DNA of 64,000 nucleotides, from contig JAYKKR010000042.1 in the NCBI GenBank assembly GCA_036971615.1, positions 1 through 64,000 on the forward strand, in the 5' to 3' direction. Position 1 is the stretch's first letter. The number at the start of each line of letters is the position of its first letter. The notes beneath the pieces were generated by a model. The model did no database searches. It had not been told where the DNA came from and was given only the letters and a program-made list of their open reading frames with translations. Both the position numbers and the translations under genes were made by a program. Shown here in pieces: positions 13,001 through 25,620 of this stretch. The stretch is from Amyloporia xantha (taxonomy: Eukaryota > Basidiomycota > Agaricomycetes > Polyporales > Adustoporiaceae).

Positions 13001-14384
13001 TTAGCGGTCATCCACGGCGAAGTTGTTGACAAGATGTATACTGTCTCCCGTGTACATTCGTCCAAGCGTGTTGTCATGGAAGAGCTTCATGAACGGCTCA
13101 TTCAATGGTCTCTTAATCTTCCAGAGCCTCTGCAATATTCTCCAGGCTCTATGCGGTCTTGCCCGCCTCCACACGTGCTCGTGATGCACTGCTATTACTG
13201 GGCTACCGTGCTGCTACTCCACAGGCCATTGTATGTAATGGCTTGCCCGTTACCCATCTTATTAACCGCTGACTGTTTATATAGTATGCCCAAAAATCCT
13301 CAGTGCGTTAAAGATGCTCGTACGTCGATGCACATCGCTTGAGTTGTTTGTTTTAGTCAGCAGAATTCTCCTGGGATCACAACAAATGACGGTGACATTG
13401 TTCCAAGAAAATCTTACGATATTTGTCGAGGCGGCATCCCACATCTGTACTTTCGGTCAGTCCCCCAGTTTAGGAGTGGGTTTGAACAGTGTTGATGAAC
13501 CTTTCTGTCATCAAGCTACAATGTATCGACAAAACTTTGATTTAAAGTATGGGCATCCATTCTTGACCACGTCCCTACAAAGTGCTGGGTACGTTGAGGC
13601 ACTATGTTCGTGCTACTTGTTCGTTGACGGATGTATGTTCAGGATCATGCATGTCATAACGCGTGAGTTATATGTAATAGCACGTCGCGGATTTGACCTC
13701 CGTTTTAACTGACCGAGTGCCAAGTCAAACACTACCCACAGGACCAGCAAGCAATCACTGGTTTGCGTGAGTGCTTTGCCGCGTGTGAAAGCATGAAGGT
13801 ATCTGGAATTGTTCTCCGAAAGAATTTTGTCTGAACTGATCTGGCTAGGAATCTTGGCCCGTCGCCGTCCGAGTGAGGGACCTACTTCTGGGCACTGGGG
13901 TTCGGCTGGATCCAGAACAAGCCCCCTCTCCTAGTCGTCCCCTCAAGCGGTCTGCGCAACTTGCCCTTGATGAAGATGATGTATCCTCACTTCCTGAACC
14001 GCCCGATTTCCACCATGCCGAGCCGCAGCAGATTTCGATCGGAATGCAAATGGCAGAACCTCAGCCATCGGGTTCCAGTACGACGTCGTTTCCCATGCAA
14101 GGGCGGGACATGAGCTGCAAGGGAGTCTTCTGGTAGATCTTCTCGGCTCTAATGCACCTGACATCACATCGGCAATGGGCATGTCATCCGCATATGACTG
14201 GTGGATGCCAATGCCCCCACCTGAATACCCACCACCTCCCCACAGTCACGAAACATATCACGACTCTTATCTCATGATGCCGTCGCAGTCATTTACTTTC
14301 GATCAACACCAGCTGTCACCTGAATTCATACAAGGAATCAGGGACCCAGTCTTGTATTTTCCCTCAACTAATAACATCCGATAA
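10008..14384 (+). pseudogene. Zn2Cys6 transcription factor with fungal-specific middle-homology domain (multi-exon, probably broken)
   Basis: Exon 1 (10008-10113) starts MSPRSGRDNSD. Exon 2 (from 10192) plus a mini-exon give a complete Zn2Cys6 binuclear cluster, spacing C-x2-C-x6-C-x9-C-x2-C-x6-C (CDRCRKSKSKC...CRGC...C). Exon 4 (from 10415) begins GPTFRRGPPKGYI, the linker and dimerisation region. Later exons carry the Fungal_trans (PF04082) signature: TPQEKQDHLIKLYFTYVNP, QEIRTSTCQALILLGVREFG, FDLGLNRNSEKWR, RRRIWWACCLADK and GRPIGIHEADFSTLLPD. The C-terminus (to 14384) is Pro/Met/His-rich (WWMPMPPPEYPPPP). Such proteins bind CGG-type sites and regulate metabolism. Apparent frame changes lie near 11500 and 14115, and about 300 bp of non-matching DNA separates GVREFG from TGMALRM. 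I read it as a recent pseudogene, though unusual splicing could rescue part of it. Confidence 0.7.
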
Positions 14385-17300
14385 AAGGATACAACTTGTA
14401 GCGATACCTGTTACCGATGCATCGCACTGCTTTCGTCTGTTTACAATGCATATGTAGTTCAACATTCGTGTTACTGGCCTCTCTGTACCATATTTTCCCA
14501 TGATGTCTGAACTGCGTTCAACCTGACTTTAAATACTGTCTTTCACTACATGGGTCTGTCGTAAGCCAAGAAAGATGGTCTTATTATTCTTACCATTGGG
14601 AGGTGGGAATTGTCCGGTTACTTCACACGGAGAGGGATGTGCGTTCCTGCTTCACAGCTATTTGCCTCGACTACGATTGGATGGAACTCCGCGAGTATCT
14701 TACTCATGACTTACTCAGGCGGCCGCATTGGTTGGTGACTATCGCGGATGTGATCCTCTTGGACTTCAGTCACTCCTGGTCTAGGTTTGAACATCTTGAA
14801 GGTATTGGTTTTTGCCAGATGCTTGGGAAGAAAACCAAAGCTCCGTCTACGTAGAAATACCAACCATGTACTCCACCGTCCAACGTCTTCTGCAGGTCCC
14901 TGGCCATTTCATTCGTTCCTTCAGTTCATCTCCTGCCCATGGGACCAAGACTGGTCTTCCGGTTCATCCCGCTCCTTCGTACAAGTTGTCCCAGAGTCCC
15001 ATCCCTGGATGAAAATGGAGAGAAGGCCTCTCGCCTGAGTCTAGCCAACTCGAAAAAGAGTGGAAGGAGGACGATAAGAAAGGCTGGAAAAGTTTTTCAC
15101 TCAAGGAGACGCATGGCAGGTGTGCTCTTGACTTGAGCATTTGAAGCCAAAATACAATGTCATTCATGCATTGTTTTACGAAAGAGAGACGTGTATTTCC
15201 TGGTAAAGCAGGCAATGGATGCAAAGCGCATGATTGCTAGGCGGTGCCGGCGTTGTAACTGGCGCCCACGTAATGCCCGCACAAAGCTGACCCGTGACCT
15301 TCCACGGTGTCGTAGATCGTCGATACCTGATAGCATAGATGGGCTGCCACGTTTTGCAATACCGTTTATTCGCTTGTATTCATATCGACATCCTGAGAAC
15401 AAAACGAGATGGGCAGGTTGCGAAGTGACAGCTGCAACGAGTAAGATGTCGCGCGACAGGTGTGAACTCGCATGGGGCAATGTATAGGTTGGGCCGGATA
15501 ACAAAATGAGCAATTATAGCGCGCCCAAGGTGACACGCGCAGGAGGAAGTAGTGGGGTTACGCGACAACGCATGTCCTGACGAATTACTGAGTCTTTTGT
15601 GAGTAGAGATAAAGGTAACGCCGATCGAGGTCACCCATTCTGCGATTACAGTAAAAGTGTTCTGTGGTGCTTCTGGCCAAAAGAAGATATCACGATATCG
15701 GAGAGCTGTCGGCATAGATCCATGAAGGTCGTGGTGGACCATGGCAGTCTGAATTCTTCCTTTCAGTGGATGCGAAGGGGAAGGCTTGCCGCCGCGCCGT
15801 GTCGTGTTGAACCAGGGAAAGAGTCACCTAAACATATCATTAGAGTGAGCCGAATTCCAAACGGGGCGAGGGGTGGTGTCAGTCGGGCGTCAGACGCGAA
15901 ATGCTGGTCATCAAGTTGTGCTAACTGACATTTGTGCTGGTATATATGCCTTACGTCCGTCCGATGGTCATTCCGTCGTTCCCCGAAGTCTGAAATAGCT
16001 GGAGAATCGATGAGGTAGGAGAAAAAAACGCTCTAGCCTGTAAGCGGGGCGTCGACCGGCGTCGGCTGACGTCAGCCCTGACTACGAGAATTGGAAGCAT
16101 ATGTGCTCCGGGAATAGAGTTCGTCGGCCTTTTCAATATCGTCTCCCTCGGCATAGACCATCTCGCAGAGAGCTGACTGATATAGGGTGAGCAAAAGTGG
16201 CGGGCGATGCTTGACATGACATTCAGGGGCGCATTCTACTGATCAAGGTATTTGTCAGGTCTGTCCTGTGTGCAGACGTATGGAAATGACACAGACTAGT
16301 ATTGATTCCGTGCGCTGCTATCGCAAGAGGGTGCACCACTCCGAGGTGTTGCTCAGAGGTCGAGCGCGATACATCCGATGCGCGACAAGCCGAATTCCGG
16401 AAGGACTTTGATAGCAGTAGATTGTCTCACATGCAAGGAGCGCCACTTCAGAGAGACTGAGAGGACTATTCGATATAGAACTCGCGGACTGAGACGATTA
16501 GCGACGGGAATAGACTTATAGATTAATCAATCAGGACTTACTGGAGATATGGCAGCAATTAACATCCAATCCACACACTGAATGCGTTGAGTTAGAAATA
16601 TGGCCCCGTCAGAAGATGCTACGTCTTCGTCTGTTCTACAACACTTGGCCTTTCGCCATCATGGCTCACGACCAGCGGGTCGAGACTGAGAGCTCGGCCT
16701 GCAGAGCGAGCAGAAATAGACATCAATTTAACATTTAGATATATAAACATCATCTGTAGAACATACCGAGAATGATTATATGACTTGGATGAGCTGGGGA
16801 GTCGCTCACTACTCGGCTAGGGTTGACAGCAGTCGCGCTTATGATGACTGCATAAGGTCCTAGCATAATGGTGCAATATCCGAGTATGTACGGAGGAGTT
16901 GACTGAGACTTGGATAAACATATGTCGAGTAAAGGCAGGAGTGGGATAGTGTCTGAACGGTTTCGCCCGGAGGGACGAAATTGGACCACCAAGCCTGTTC
17001 TCATAGAATTTCTTGGAGCACGACGGACGGACGGATAGAAATCAAAGGACAGTATCGAATATGAGTGAATGCTAAGAAGTGTGGAGGCCAGTGGCCTTAG
17101 AAACGGTGATTATTGCGTGTGATGTATCATATGGCAAAATTGCAGCGAACTTACAACTGCATCATACTGAGCCTTGGAGCCTGATGCGTCCTCATTAGTG
17201 CAATAGACTGGGAGGCCGCATACGCCTTCCCCGAGTCGCGATCGGCCACAAAAAAGCTTGTATAACGCTTTACGGCCTAGAGGTTGGAGACCCTTGCATG

Positions 17301-18190
17301 GTCCTTAGCCACCACATCGAGGTAAAAGGTATTTCAAGGACTTACCGGCGCGCGCATATACAGGAGACCTTAAGAAGATAGCTAGCGGAAAAACCAGCCA
17401 TGGAGGAAATGTGGCCAGATCTTCACTGCTCAGCAGAGTCCATACGTTGGACTCCTCTGCGTGAGGTCCGCGTTGTGCTCGCCGCCCAGCACAAGTTCAT
17501 GCATCCCTAATCGTATGGAATCTGTGATGAGGACCCTGTTTCCCCCGAGATTCAGGATTATGTACTGCTGCAGAAATTAGATTGATGGAGCGACGAGAGC
17601 AGCAATTGAACATACCGTCACAAGCCGTATTTTGCTCCGCTGTGATAATTCACGTACACAGCATTCATTATTACGAGTTGCTTGATACCACCCCGCCTGT
17701 CAAGCTCAAAACCAGCATGATCAAGCGAAACAGCCGCAGGAGGCCAGGACAACATCTGCGGTTGCAGAGCGTGAGGAAGCGCTGGTACCAGATGTGCATC
17801 TTGATCGATTCCGGGGTATTTCCGCTGTCCCTAACCCTGACCAAGTCGTACACGTACTGGATCTGAAGGTTCTGAGCTCCCGCTATAGCCCTCGATACTG
17901 CGACCAATATGCTATGTTGCACGACGTCTAGTACTTGACGAATCAAAGAGTATGGACAGGATTCATAATGTGCCGTTCACAAAGCTGCTGAACGTCCACT
18001 GCACTCTCAGCTGTACGCGCGCAGTTGCCTGCATCACTCTCCGATGTTTCTCTGAATGACGACAGTGTTTCTGCTAAACCTCTCCTCCAGCTGGGTCAGC
18101 CATCGGTGCACTGCTCAGCCACTGCGCGACGGTCTCGGGCCAAAAACATCCAGCATCGGCAGGCTATTTTTGGAGCAGTAAATCTGCTAC
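14385..18190. other. No recognisable gene; a few coding-like frames
   Basis: A frame at 14812-15012 (SSVYVEIPTMYSTVQRLL, then a Ser/Pro/His-rich run) and its downstream continuation look mildly coding but match nothing I know. From 15.5 to 18.1 kb there are only short frames on both strands, without domain or splice pattern. Confidence 0.35.
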
Positions 18191-18214
18191 ATCCTCTGAA
18201 TCTGAATTGAAGAC

Positions 18215-18470
18215 CATGGCTGCCCCTCGTCGCTCTTGCATTCCTCTACGTAGCGTTCGGATCCGACCCAATCCTACCTGAGGAGGTCCAATCTGCCCTA
18301 CGCGAGACTAGAATCCTCACCTTTCGATGACCTCCGACGCCTCATGTGGACGCTGGACGGGAACTATCAGGGCTGCATCCAGCCTTCTCCACTGACGCTG
18401 CTGACTGCTTGCAAACACGACCACTACTTCTACCGCCTCATATTCTCATCCATCTGATGTCGATCGCCTC
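18215..18470 (+). pseudogene. Unidentified coding-like remnant
   Basis: Two frames alternate here: WLPLVALAFLYVAFGSDPI with LPEEVQSALRETRILTF, then FDDLRRLMWTLDGNYQGC and HDHYFYRLIFSSI. Composition and the switch of frame suggest one decayed protein with a hydrophobic N-terminal stretch. No family recognised. Confidence 0.3.
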
Positions 18471-19539
18471 CCATTCGGAAATGGCAACGCCAAAACTGTC
18501 CCTTCCTCGCACCTCGCAAGATAGTGATTCAGGCTTTGTCATCGTCGGTGACGAACTTGGCTACATCATCATCTTTAACTGCGACGCTCATCCCGCTTCG
18601 GATGCGAACAGTTTTGTTGTCTATCAGAAGGTTTGATCCCCATGTGGATAGCACGCAGTTACCGCTCTAGCGTGAGCCTCCTTCGTCTCAGTGTCGGGAT
18701 TCCCGCGCGGTGCAGCAGAAGTGGACGACTCGCTCTCGCTCTCACTGGTGCGCAGTTTTGCATCATCGGCTGTCAGGCCTCGCGTCTACGGGAAATAGGA
18801 CGGAATCAAGCATATTCCACTGAGAGATGTCTTAGTGATGTTCGTAGGCAAGAAATGCATGACATGGAAGGCGGGCCTATCGAGTCACACGAGAAGACCA
18901 GAAGCAGGTCACAGATGCCAAACACATTGGACTAGATAAGGGGCAATGTGAGTGATCGTTTCAATATATATTAACATCACGGTGCTCATAATGTGTCTGA
19001 AAGAACAAATGGAAATGCTTGTCACACGCCAAAACCGCGCGAGGATCGAGAAGAGGAGCAGACGCGAATCCGGTTGCTCTCATAAAGTCGGCACCATCTG
19101 CCACCTCTCCCTCTCGGGCTGCATCGTTTTCCGCTAGTGCCCTCCGAGAGATAGCTTTGTCTTCAATGGCCGCTCGCGACAGCGTGTCACGCCCTCGCCA
19201 TCCAGCCGCAAGATTTGATGGGAGATATCGACGAAAAAAGCGTTGATCATCATTGTCAGAAGGAAGGACTCTGAATGAAACACTGACTCTGGTCTCAGAG
19301 TCACGCCCACATCATACTTTCTCAGGAAGTCACTGAATATGCAGCACTATTTGCTGAGATCACCGATGCATATTTTGAGCGTTAGCTATATATAGCAGCA
19401 GGCCACATCTCGGAAGTTCTCGGTGGAGAATGCATGGGTAAGCTGTCTACAGTCCGCGGTTCAGGCTGAGCATCGATTTCGCCGAGCACAGTGCGTTTGT
19501 CGCTTCTTACTCTTCGTCGCTGTACTACCTACCAACGCG

Positions 19540-19896
19540 GCTGTACTGATGACTGTCACGCAGTCGTTACTGCCGATCCAATGCATAACGAGGCGAAGAT
19601 GAAACTGGCAAAGATCTATGAGATGTTGAACGAACCACGGAAAGCTCTTTATCTGGTCCTCCATGGTGACCTTCATCAAAGGATAATCTTCATATAACTT
19701 CTGCTGATACTTCACACAGTCATCGATGCTCGCAAGAAGCCGTCAAGGCAGGATGCTGTGGATGGGCCGGACGAACTGGCAACAACACCTCTTTGAAGAA
19801 CAAGCTCGCGTCAAGGGCAAAGCAGGATCCTCAAAAACAGCGAATAAACTTACTGTCTTACAGCTTTGGGAGCTGGAAGTACAGAAGGAGCGAGAG
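19540..19896 (+). pseudogene. TFC4: TFIIIC TPR-subunit (Tfc4/tau131-type) fragment
   Basis: DPMHNEAKMKLAKIYEMLNE followed by PRKALYLVLH is a TPR unit typical of the TFIIIC subunit that bridges the tRNA-gene B-box factor to TFIIIB. An intron (donor near 19664, acceptor CACAG near 19717) leads to VIDARKKPSRQDAVDGPDEL. The frame must then shift by one base near 19793 to reach FEEQARVKGKAGSSKTANKL and LQLWELEVQKERE. Only about 110 residues of a protein normally near 1000 are left. The fragment ends abruptly at 19896, where sequence of a different gene (ILV3) begins in the same direction, so this is a truncated, frameshifted piece. Identity rests on recalled family sequence. Confidence 0.6.
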
Positions 19897-22116
19897 GATT
19901 CTCAAGGCTTGCACCGTCAACAAAGCCATGGTCGGCGTGGCTAGTGTTTGGTAGGTCGAGATCTCGTCGCTATGGCATCTCCACCTGACGCCACCGTATC
20001 ATAGGTACGAAGGCAACCCGTGAGTCTCTACCTTGACCACCACTTCACAGACTGGCTATAGCGGCAGTACAGATGTAATAAACACTTGCTCGGGCTGGGG
20101 CAAGTGGCCAAGAAGTCCTTGTCCGACGCAAGAATCATCGGATACCAGTTCGGCACTGTCTGTGTTAAGTTTGTATCCCGCTCTTGCGCCCTGTACGGCT
20201 TGGATTCCCTCTAACGTCCTGCATTTCGTCTACAGCGATGGAATTAGTATGGGAACACACGGAATGTCCTACTCGCTGCAGTCTCGCGACCTTATCGCCG
20301 ACCAAGTAGAAACTGCGGCCGGTGGCCACTGGCTGGATGGCATGGTCTTCGTTCCTGGCTGCGACAAAAACATGCCAGGAGTTCTCATGGCTCGTAAGTT
20401 TTGCTCTATTTTTGTTCATTTCAGGCTCTGAGCATTTTTACCGCCCCGTGGGTCGACTCAACCGTCCAGGAATTATGATGTACGGTGGCACAATTCGCGC
20501 CGGCTCATGTGCCGGAGCACCGCAGCTGGACATCGTCTCTGCTTTCCAATCTTCTGGCAAGTATCTTCAAGACGGAAAGACGGAAGCTGCAGAGCAGGAA
20601 CGCTACGACACTGTTCGGCATGCCTGTCCCGGCCCGGGTGCTTGCGGAGGGGTACGCCTCACGCCATCCCCTCCCCATCCTTTCTAACAGACAGATGACA
20701 CCAGATGTACACGGCCAACACGATCGCGAGCGCTGCAGAAGCATTGGGCATGACATTACCCGGATCCTCGTCCTTCCCTGCCGAGTCTCAGGAGAAGGTA
20801 CAGGAATGCCGATCCCTCGGGCCCGCGATGCGCAACCTCCTCGAGAAAAACATTCTCCCCCGGGATATCATGACTCGCTCTGCTTTCGAGAACGCCATGG
20901 TGGGCGTCTAACGAATCGTTTGACATTTTTGCACGTGCTCATGTCCATTTAGGTTTTGACGATGATTCTGGGCGGATCGACCAACGCTGTTCTTCACCTG
21001 ATCGCTATAGCGCACTCGGTCGGCATCGAGCTGACCTTGTAGGATTTCCAGAATGTCTCCGACCGGACACCCTTCATTGCCAACTTGAAGCCGAGCGGCC
21101 AGTATGTCATGGAAGATGCCTACAAGCTTGGCGCATTCCCAGTATGTCTTGTACCCTAATTTTTTTCGACCCGGGGCTAATCCTTGGCGTAAATTTCAGA
21201 GGTCCTGGCATAATTCTTGAAAAATAAACTGATCGACGGGAATAACATGACCGTCACGGGTCGCACGCTGGGAGAGAACCTGGACCGCTGGACGCACGAG
21301 CACGGCGAGCTGACCTTTACTAGCCAGGATATTATCCGCCCGCTGGACAAACCGATCAAAGAAACTGGACATCTTAGGTCAGTCAATAGAGATCCAGAAA
21401 CATCAATTTGTCCCTATATTTCACGCCATAATTTTCGTGCCTAATATTTACATATTTACGTGCAGAATTTTGCGCGGTAACCTCGCGCCCGGCGGAGCGG
21501 TCGCAAAGATCACCGGCAAGGAGGGATTCGGTTTCACAGGCAAGGCGCGTGCCTTTGACACCGAGGATGACTTCGTGGCCACTGTCGAGAATGGCTCTAT
21601 CAAAAAGGGAGAGAAGACAGTCGTCGTGCTCAGATATCTCGGGCCGAAGGGTGGTCCAGGTAAATCAGCTGTCTTTCGACGCATCATTTCCTTTTTAAGC
21701 CTGACTCGGACGTAGGTGTGCCTGAGATGTTGAAGCCTACGAGTCTGATCATGGGCGCCAGCCTCGGTCACGACGTCGCCTGCCTCACGGATGGTCGCTT
21801 CAGTGGCGGGTATGTTGCCCCAGCCACTATAATGTTTTCTGTCTCACTGAACAATCCTCCTTCAGTTCACACGGCTTCTGTATCGATCATGTCGTCCCGG
21901 AAGCACAGGTAGGAGGGCCGATCGCGCTGGTCCGAGACGGCGACGTTATCTCCGTCGCTGCCGTGAAAATACCATTGAACTGCATGTCCCTCCAGAAGAG
22001 CTAGCACAGCGGAGGGAGGCGTGGAAGGCTCCTCCCTTGAAGGCTACACAGGGAACTCTATACAAGTACGTAAAGGCCGTGGAGGATGCTAGCCGCGGGT
22101 GCATTACGGATGCTTG
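19897..22116 (+). pseudogene. ILV3: Dihydroxy-acid dehydratase (ILV3) pseudogene
   Basis: DHAD is the mitochondrial Fe-S dehydratase making 2-keto acids for valine, leucine and isoleucine. The region follows the enzyme almost end to end: MVGVASVW/YEGNP across an intron, [128 protein letters not shown] and TDGRFSGG. It ends [20 protein letters not shown] at TGA 22114-22116. Cluster cysteines in PGCDKN and GPGACGG are kept. It is dead because of a TAG inside ELTL*DFQ (about 21041), a frame change before NKLIDGNNMTVTG (about 21222) and further frame changes. It lacks the N-terminal presequence and the first 60 or so residues. Confidence 0.85.
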
Positions 22117-22993
22117 AATACTCCGAATCAACACGGTGTGCCAGGTTCTTCACAGAGCTTGGTAGCTTCCGAGCCGTTGACGAGCCTAGGCGCGAAGTCA
22201 ATGGTCGTAAAAATACTGCTTTGCTCAGAACCATTAGGGTATCAGACCGCACGATTTGTTCATATACACGGTTTCTAATAATGAAATTCTCGATGCTGTC
22301 CACACACATCCTCGCGATCGGAACGTAGTCGCCTTCTGGAAGCGGCATGTAATGTGATTGATCTTGACTTGCATGATCCTCGGATGGAGCAAAGATATTG
22401 GCCTATATCCTGCAGCAGACGTCGACGAGAAAACGAAGGCAGTAGGTGATTAGAAACTCGACTCGGGTGCTATCCACTATGTGAAATTGCTCAGGGCGGT
22501 AACCTGATAGACTGGTCGAGGCTCATGGATGAAACGTTTCGGTGACTTGGAGGTTCCTATGCCGCTATCTTGGACTCTGTCAGGCTTCTCTGGTGGCGCA
22601 AATGCGGCCGCTTCTAGTCCACGCGTTCATTCAGAAGCCTTCGGACGGCGGCATGATTCAAGCCGTGATTTATAAATGATTTAAACTTACAGACCACAGC
22701 GGTGAGCCTGTGCTACTTGATCCACGGATGGGATGAGCGTCCGAAAAGAGGGGTCGTACTAGGATAGTAGACTAATAACGGATACATGTTACCACGGAGC
22801 GGGAGCTAACGATACATCATGCATGTTCTATAGAGGCTGCCGCGAAGCCTTCGGATTCCGATTCACTAAGAAATTTACATGTCTGACCAGCCACGCCACC
22901 GCCACTAGTACGTCCATCCGTCAAATTCGAGGTTGATATCGATACCCGTTGATATCACGAACACCGAGCGTAAACTGACACGGAACACGACGA
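22117..22993. other. No gene seen
   Basis: Intergenic between the ILV3 and RIO1 remnants. Only short frames on either strand (e.g. 22058-22348 minus), without recognisable content. Confidence 0.35.
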
Positions 22994-25323
22994 TCATCTG
23001 CTTCGCGCGGTGGTCTTGATCTTGCGCTTTTTTTCCGCCTTGGGAATTTTGTGTTTCCGCCGCTCGCGTGCGTCTGCCTTGACCGCTTTCTTCCTTCCTA
23101 CACGGAGCGATTGTGGTCAGTACTCAGGACCAAGGCTGCTGAATGGAATGCGGTTACATACCTTCTTTGCCTCCTTGTCTTCATGCCGATGCCCTCGCGC
23201 GGGGCGGTCCTCGAAGCCACCCTTCTCCTCGGAGTTCTCACCCTCACCTTCCGCTTCGCTATCTTCTCCGTCAGACTCATCACTATCTTCACCGCCCCCC
23301 TTACCCTCGCCATCAGCAAACCGCACTCTACTTTTCTCAGCCCCATTCACTCTTTCCGGCCGCCCATCTGGCTTGACACTCCCTACCTCCTGCGGTCCGA
23401 CGACTCCAATCGTGTCTTTGTGAATATGGGTCTCGCCCTCGCCCCTGTTCAGCGCACCCACGTCGCGCTCCGGATCATACACCTCGTTCAGAGTCCGGGG
23501 ATGTATGATCGCATGAAGACCGAGTCTTCGTGTGCCGAGCTGTCCGTCCCAGCGTGACCGCTCCCGTCAACGATCGGAGTACCATGACCACCCTCGTCAG
23601 ATTGGGGATCGGGTTCCTCCAACCACAGTCGAAGGTTCGCTTCCTCGTGGCTCACCGAGGAGGCACCACCGTCGGTGGAAATGGGCGGAAGGACCTCACG
23701 TGTGACAAACTCGAAGGCCCGGCGGAGGCCTAGGCATCGAACGGCACGCCTCGAGAAGAAATCCTCGATATTCCGCAAGTCGGCACGGAGGAAGTCGAAG
23801 GCGTGCGGGTGGTCGTGTTCTACTGACTGGGAGACATCAATAATGTATAGATGGCCTCGCTTGGATGGGTCAGCATTTGCTTCTGCGTGAGAGGCTTGCT
23901 CAGGTGTTTCCAAGTGGGCCGTCGGTCCGGCTGCAGGTTGCTCTGGAGGGACAGCGTCGGATGATGGCGGTGTCGATTCTGGAACGTGATAAAGTATGTT
24001 GTATTCAGACAGGTCGGCATGAACCAGCCTGCACTCTAGGAACATTTTCCGTGTGATCAAGAGCAGCTCGATGTAAAGCTCGAAAAAGCTGTCTCTGGAA
24101 TCTCAGCATCCTTCAAGCGTGGGGATGCCCTACGGTGTGGTGAGGAGTCAATTCACTTCGGGCAGTGCTCCAGTACCACTTACCATCCGTCCTTGTCACC
24201 GACGAAACTCATGACTAGTACATTTTCGCGTACTTCTACGGGCTCCGGACAAGGTATGCCAGCCGTACGTAGCCGTTTCAAATTCCGCATTTCCTTTTCT
24301 GCCCAGAGGCGGACCATCTTACGCGGATTGTGTCGGCTGCGATAATGAGCGCCTTGCCAGATTCCTTAGTAGTGGAAAAGCAGGGCATACCTATATCCTC
24401 TTCTGAAACGGAACTCTCCTGTTACGTACTTGTCGCGATCCTTAACCATAAAGACGAGGATCGACGTCTTGTATATTTTGAGAGCGAGGTGTTTCCTCTC
24501 TGGTGTGAGCGCGTGGTACACGTTGGCCTGATTGCCAATAGAAGAGATAAATATTCTATTTTGAAGAAATCTGAAACTGCACGAACCTCCTTGCCGGTAC
24601 TAACACATCCATTCACTTCAAATATCAACCCGCGACCAATCATCTTGAACAAAATAATCCGCGTTCTAGGATCGAGGACCTGCTCATTCGTAGCCCAATC
24701 GCTCTTGTCCTTCATATTCGCCGTGGTGGAAGGGCCCTTCCTGTTTACGCCCACTCCCAGATCGTAGTGCATATCGATATTGCGAATGCGCGAGGACTAC
24801 TTGGACAGCGCCTGGAGCTGATCGGTTGCCTTGTCCTTCGCGTTTGTGGCGGCCGTAGCGGAGGGTTTCTCCCTGCCGTGGGCGATTAACGGCGGGAAGA
24901 GAGGCCAAGGCAGAACGAGTGTTCATTGAGGAAGTCACCCCTTGTGCTGCGCCCGTACGGACGGCGACGTGCTGCTTCAGACGGTTATACTGCTTTGTGA
25001 AGTCTACATGGGCTGTTCGTTCGGCTTGCGGGAGTAAAGCGTGAGCCAGGCGTACCTCGTTCAGCGATCTCCCAGTCCTCGTCTTCTGCGCGGAGGGTGT
25101 CGAAGGCGGCGGCCTCCATGTTGTCTTCCTCTGCATCGAAGGCATCCGCCTCTTCGTCATCTTCGTGCTCACTCTCTGAGGACCATTCGAGGATGCTGTC
25201 TTCGTCGATGAAGGCGTGGCCTTCGCGAGGATTGGTTGGCGCGGCTATGCCTGCATCATCTGGAGCGTCGTCGAATTGGCCCTCTTGGATGTCCTCGTGA
25301 ATAGGCTGAGGGTTCGAGGACAT
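22994..25323 (-). pseudogene. RIO1: RIO1 atypical protein kinase/ATPase, disrupted
   Basis: Rio1 acts in late cytoplasmic maturation of the 40S ribosomal subunit. The start is at 25323 (MSSNPQPIHEDIQ, very acidic N-terminus). Exons then give [91 protein letters not shown], catalytic VHADLSEYNIL and metal-binding YIIDVSQSVEHDHPHAFDF. The tail is an acidic GEGE/DSDES run and the basic KKAVKADARERRKHKIPK-type end (stop at 22994-22996). Breaks: TAG in ALSK*SSRI (about 24797), a frame change upstream of it, one after DAEIPE, and a one-base loss in a C-run just before RTLNEVYDPE (about 23495). Kinase residues are intact, so decay is recent or some breaks are sequence errors. Confidence 0.85.
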
Positions 25324-25620
25324 TGTATTCAAATCACAAATAGGATTATGGCGATCGTGGACACGAGAGGGTGGTGAGCAGATATAGGGGTGTAATTCTT
25401 CGAGTGCAATAGTCGAAAAGCAGAAGATTCCCGCCACCGCGATCTGATTGGCTGCACGTGACCGTCATGAAGGAAACGCGCGTCGAAGGTGGGCTCTTGC
25501 CATATAGCGTTACTACGACTCTCTTTCGAGTCTCGGGCGAATACGAAACTCGACAAACTACTACTGCAAGGTACTGAAGTTGAGGTGGTTTGACTACAAG
25601 ACTGGCCCTGGGACCCAGTA
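25324..25620. promoter_or_regulatory. Divergent intergenic region between RIO1 and a membrane-protein gene
   Basis: Roughly 300 bp separate the RIO1 start (minus) from the first coding exon of the plus-strand membrane-protein gene. The head-to-head arrangement implies a shared bidirectional promoter. It contains GATTGGCTG (a CCAAT box on the minus strand, near 25444). Promoter role is inferred from layout. Confidence 0.4.

Noticed and set aside
23010..23423. Ser/Pro-rich plus-strand ORF opposite RIO1
   Set aside because: Shadow of the acidic Glu/Asp/Gly-rich RIO1 tail on the other strand.
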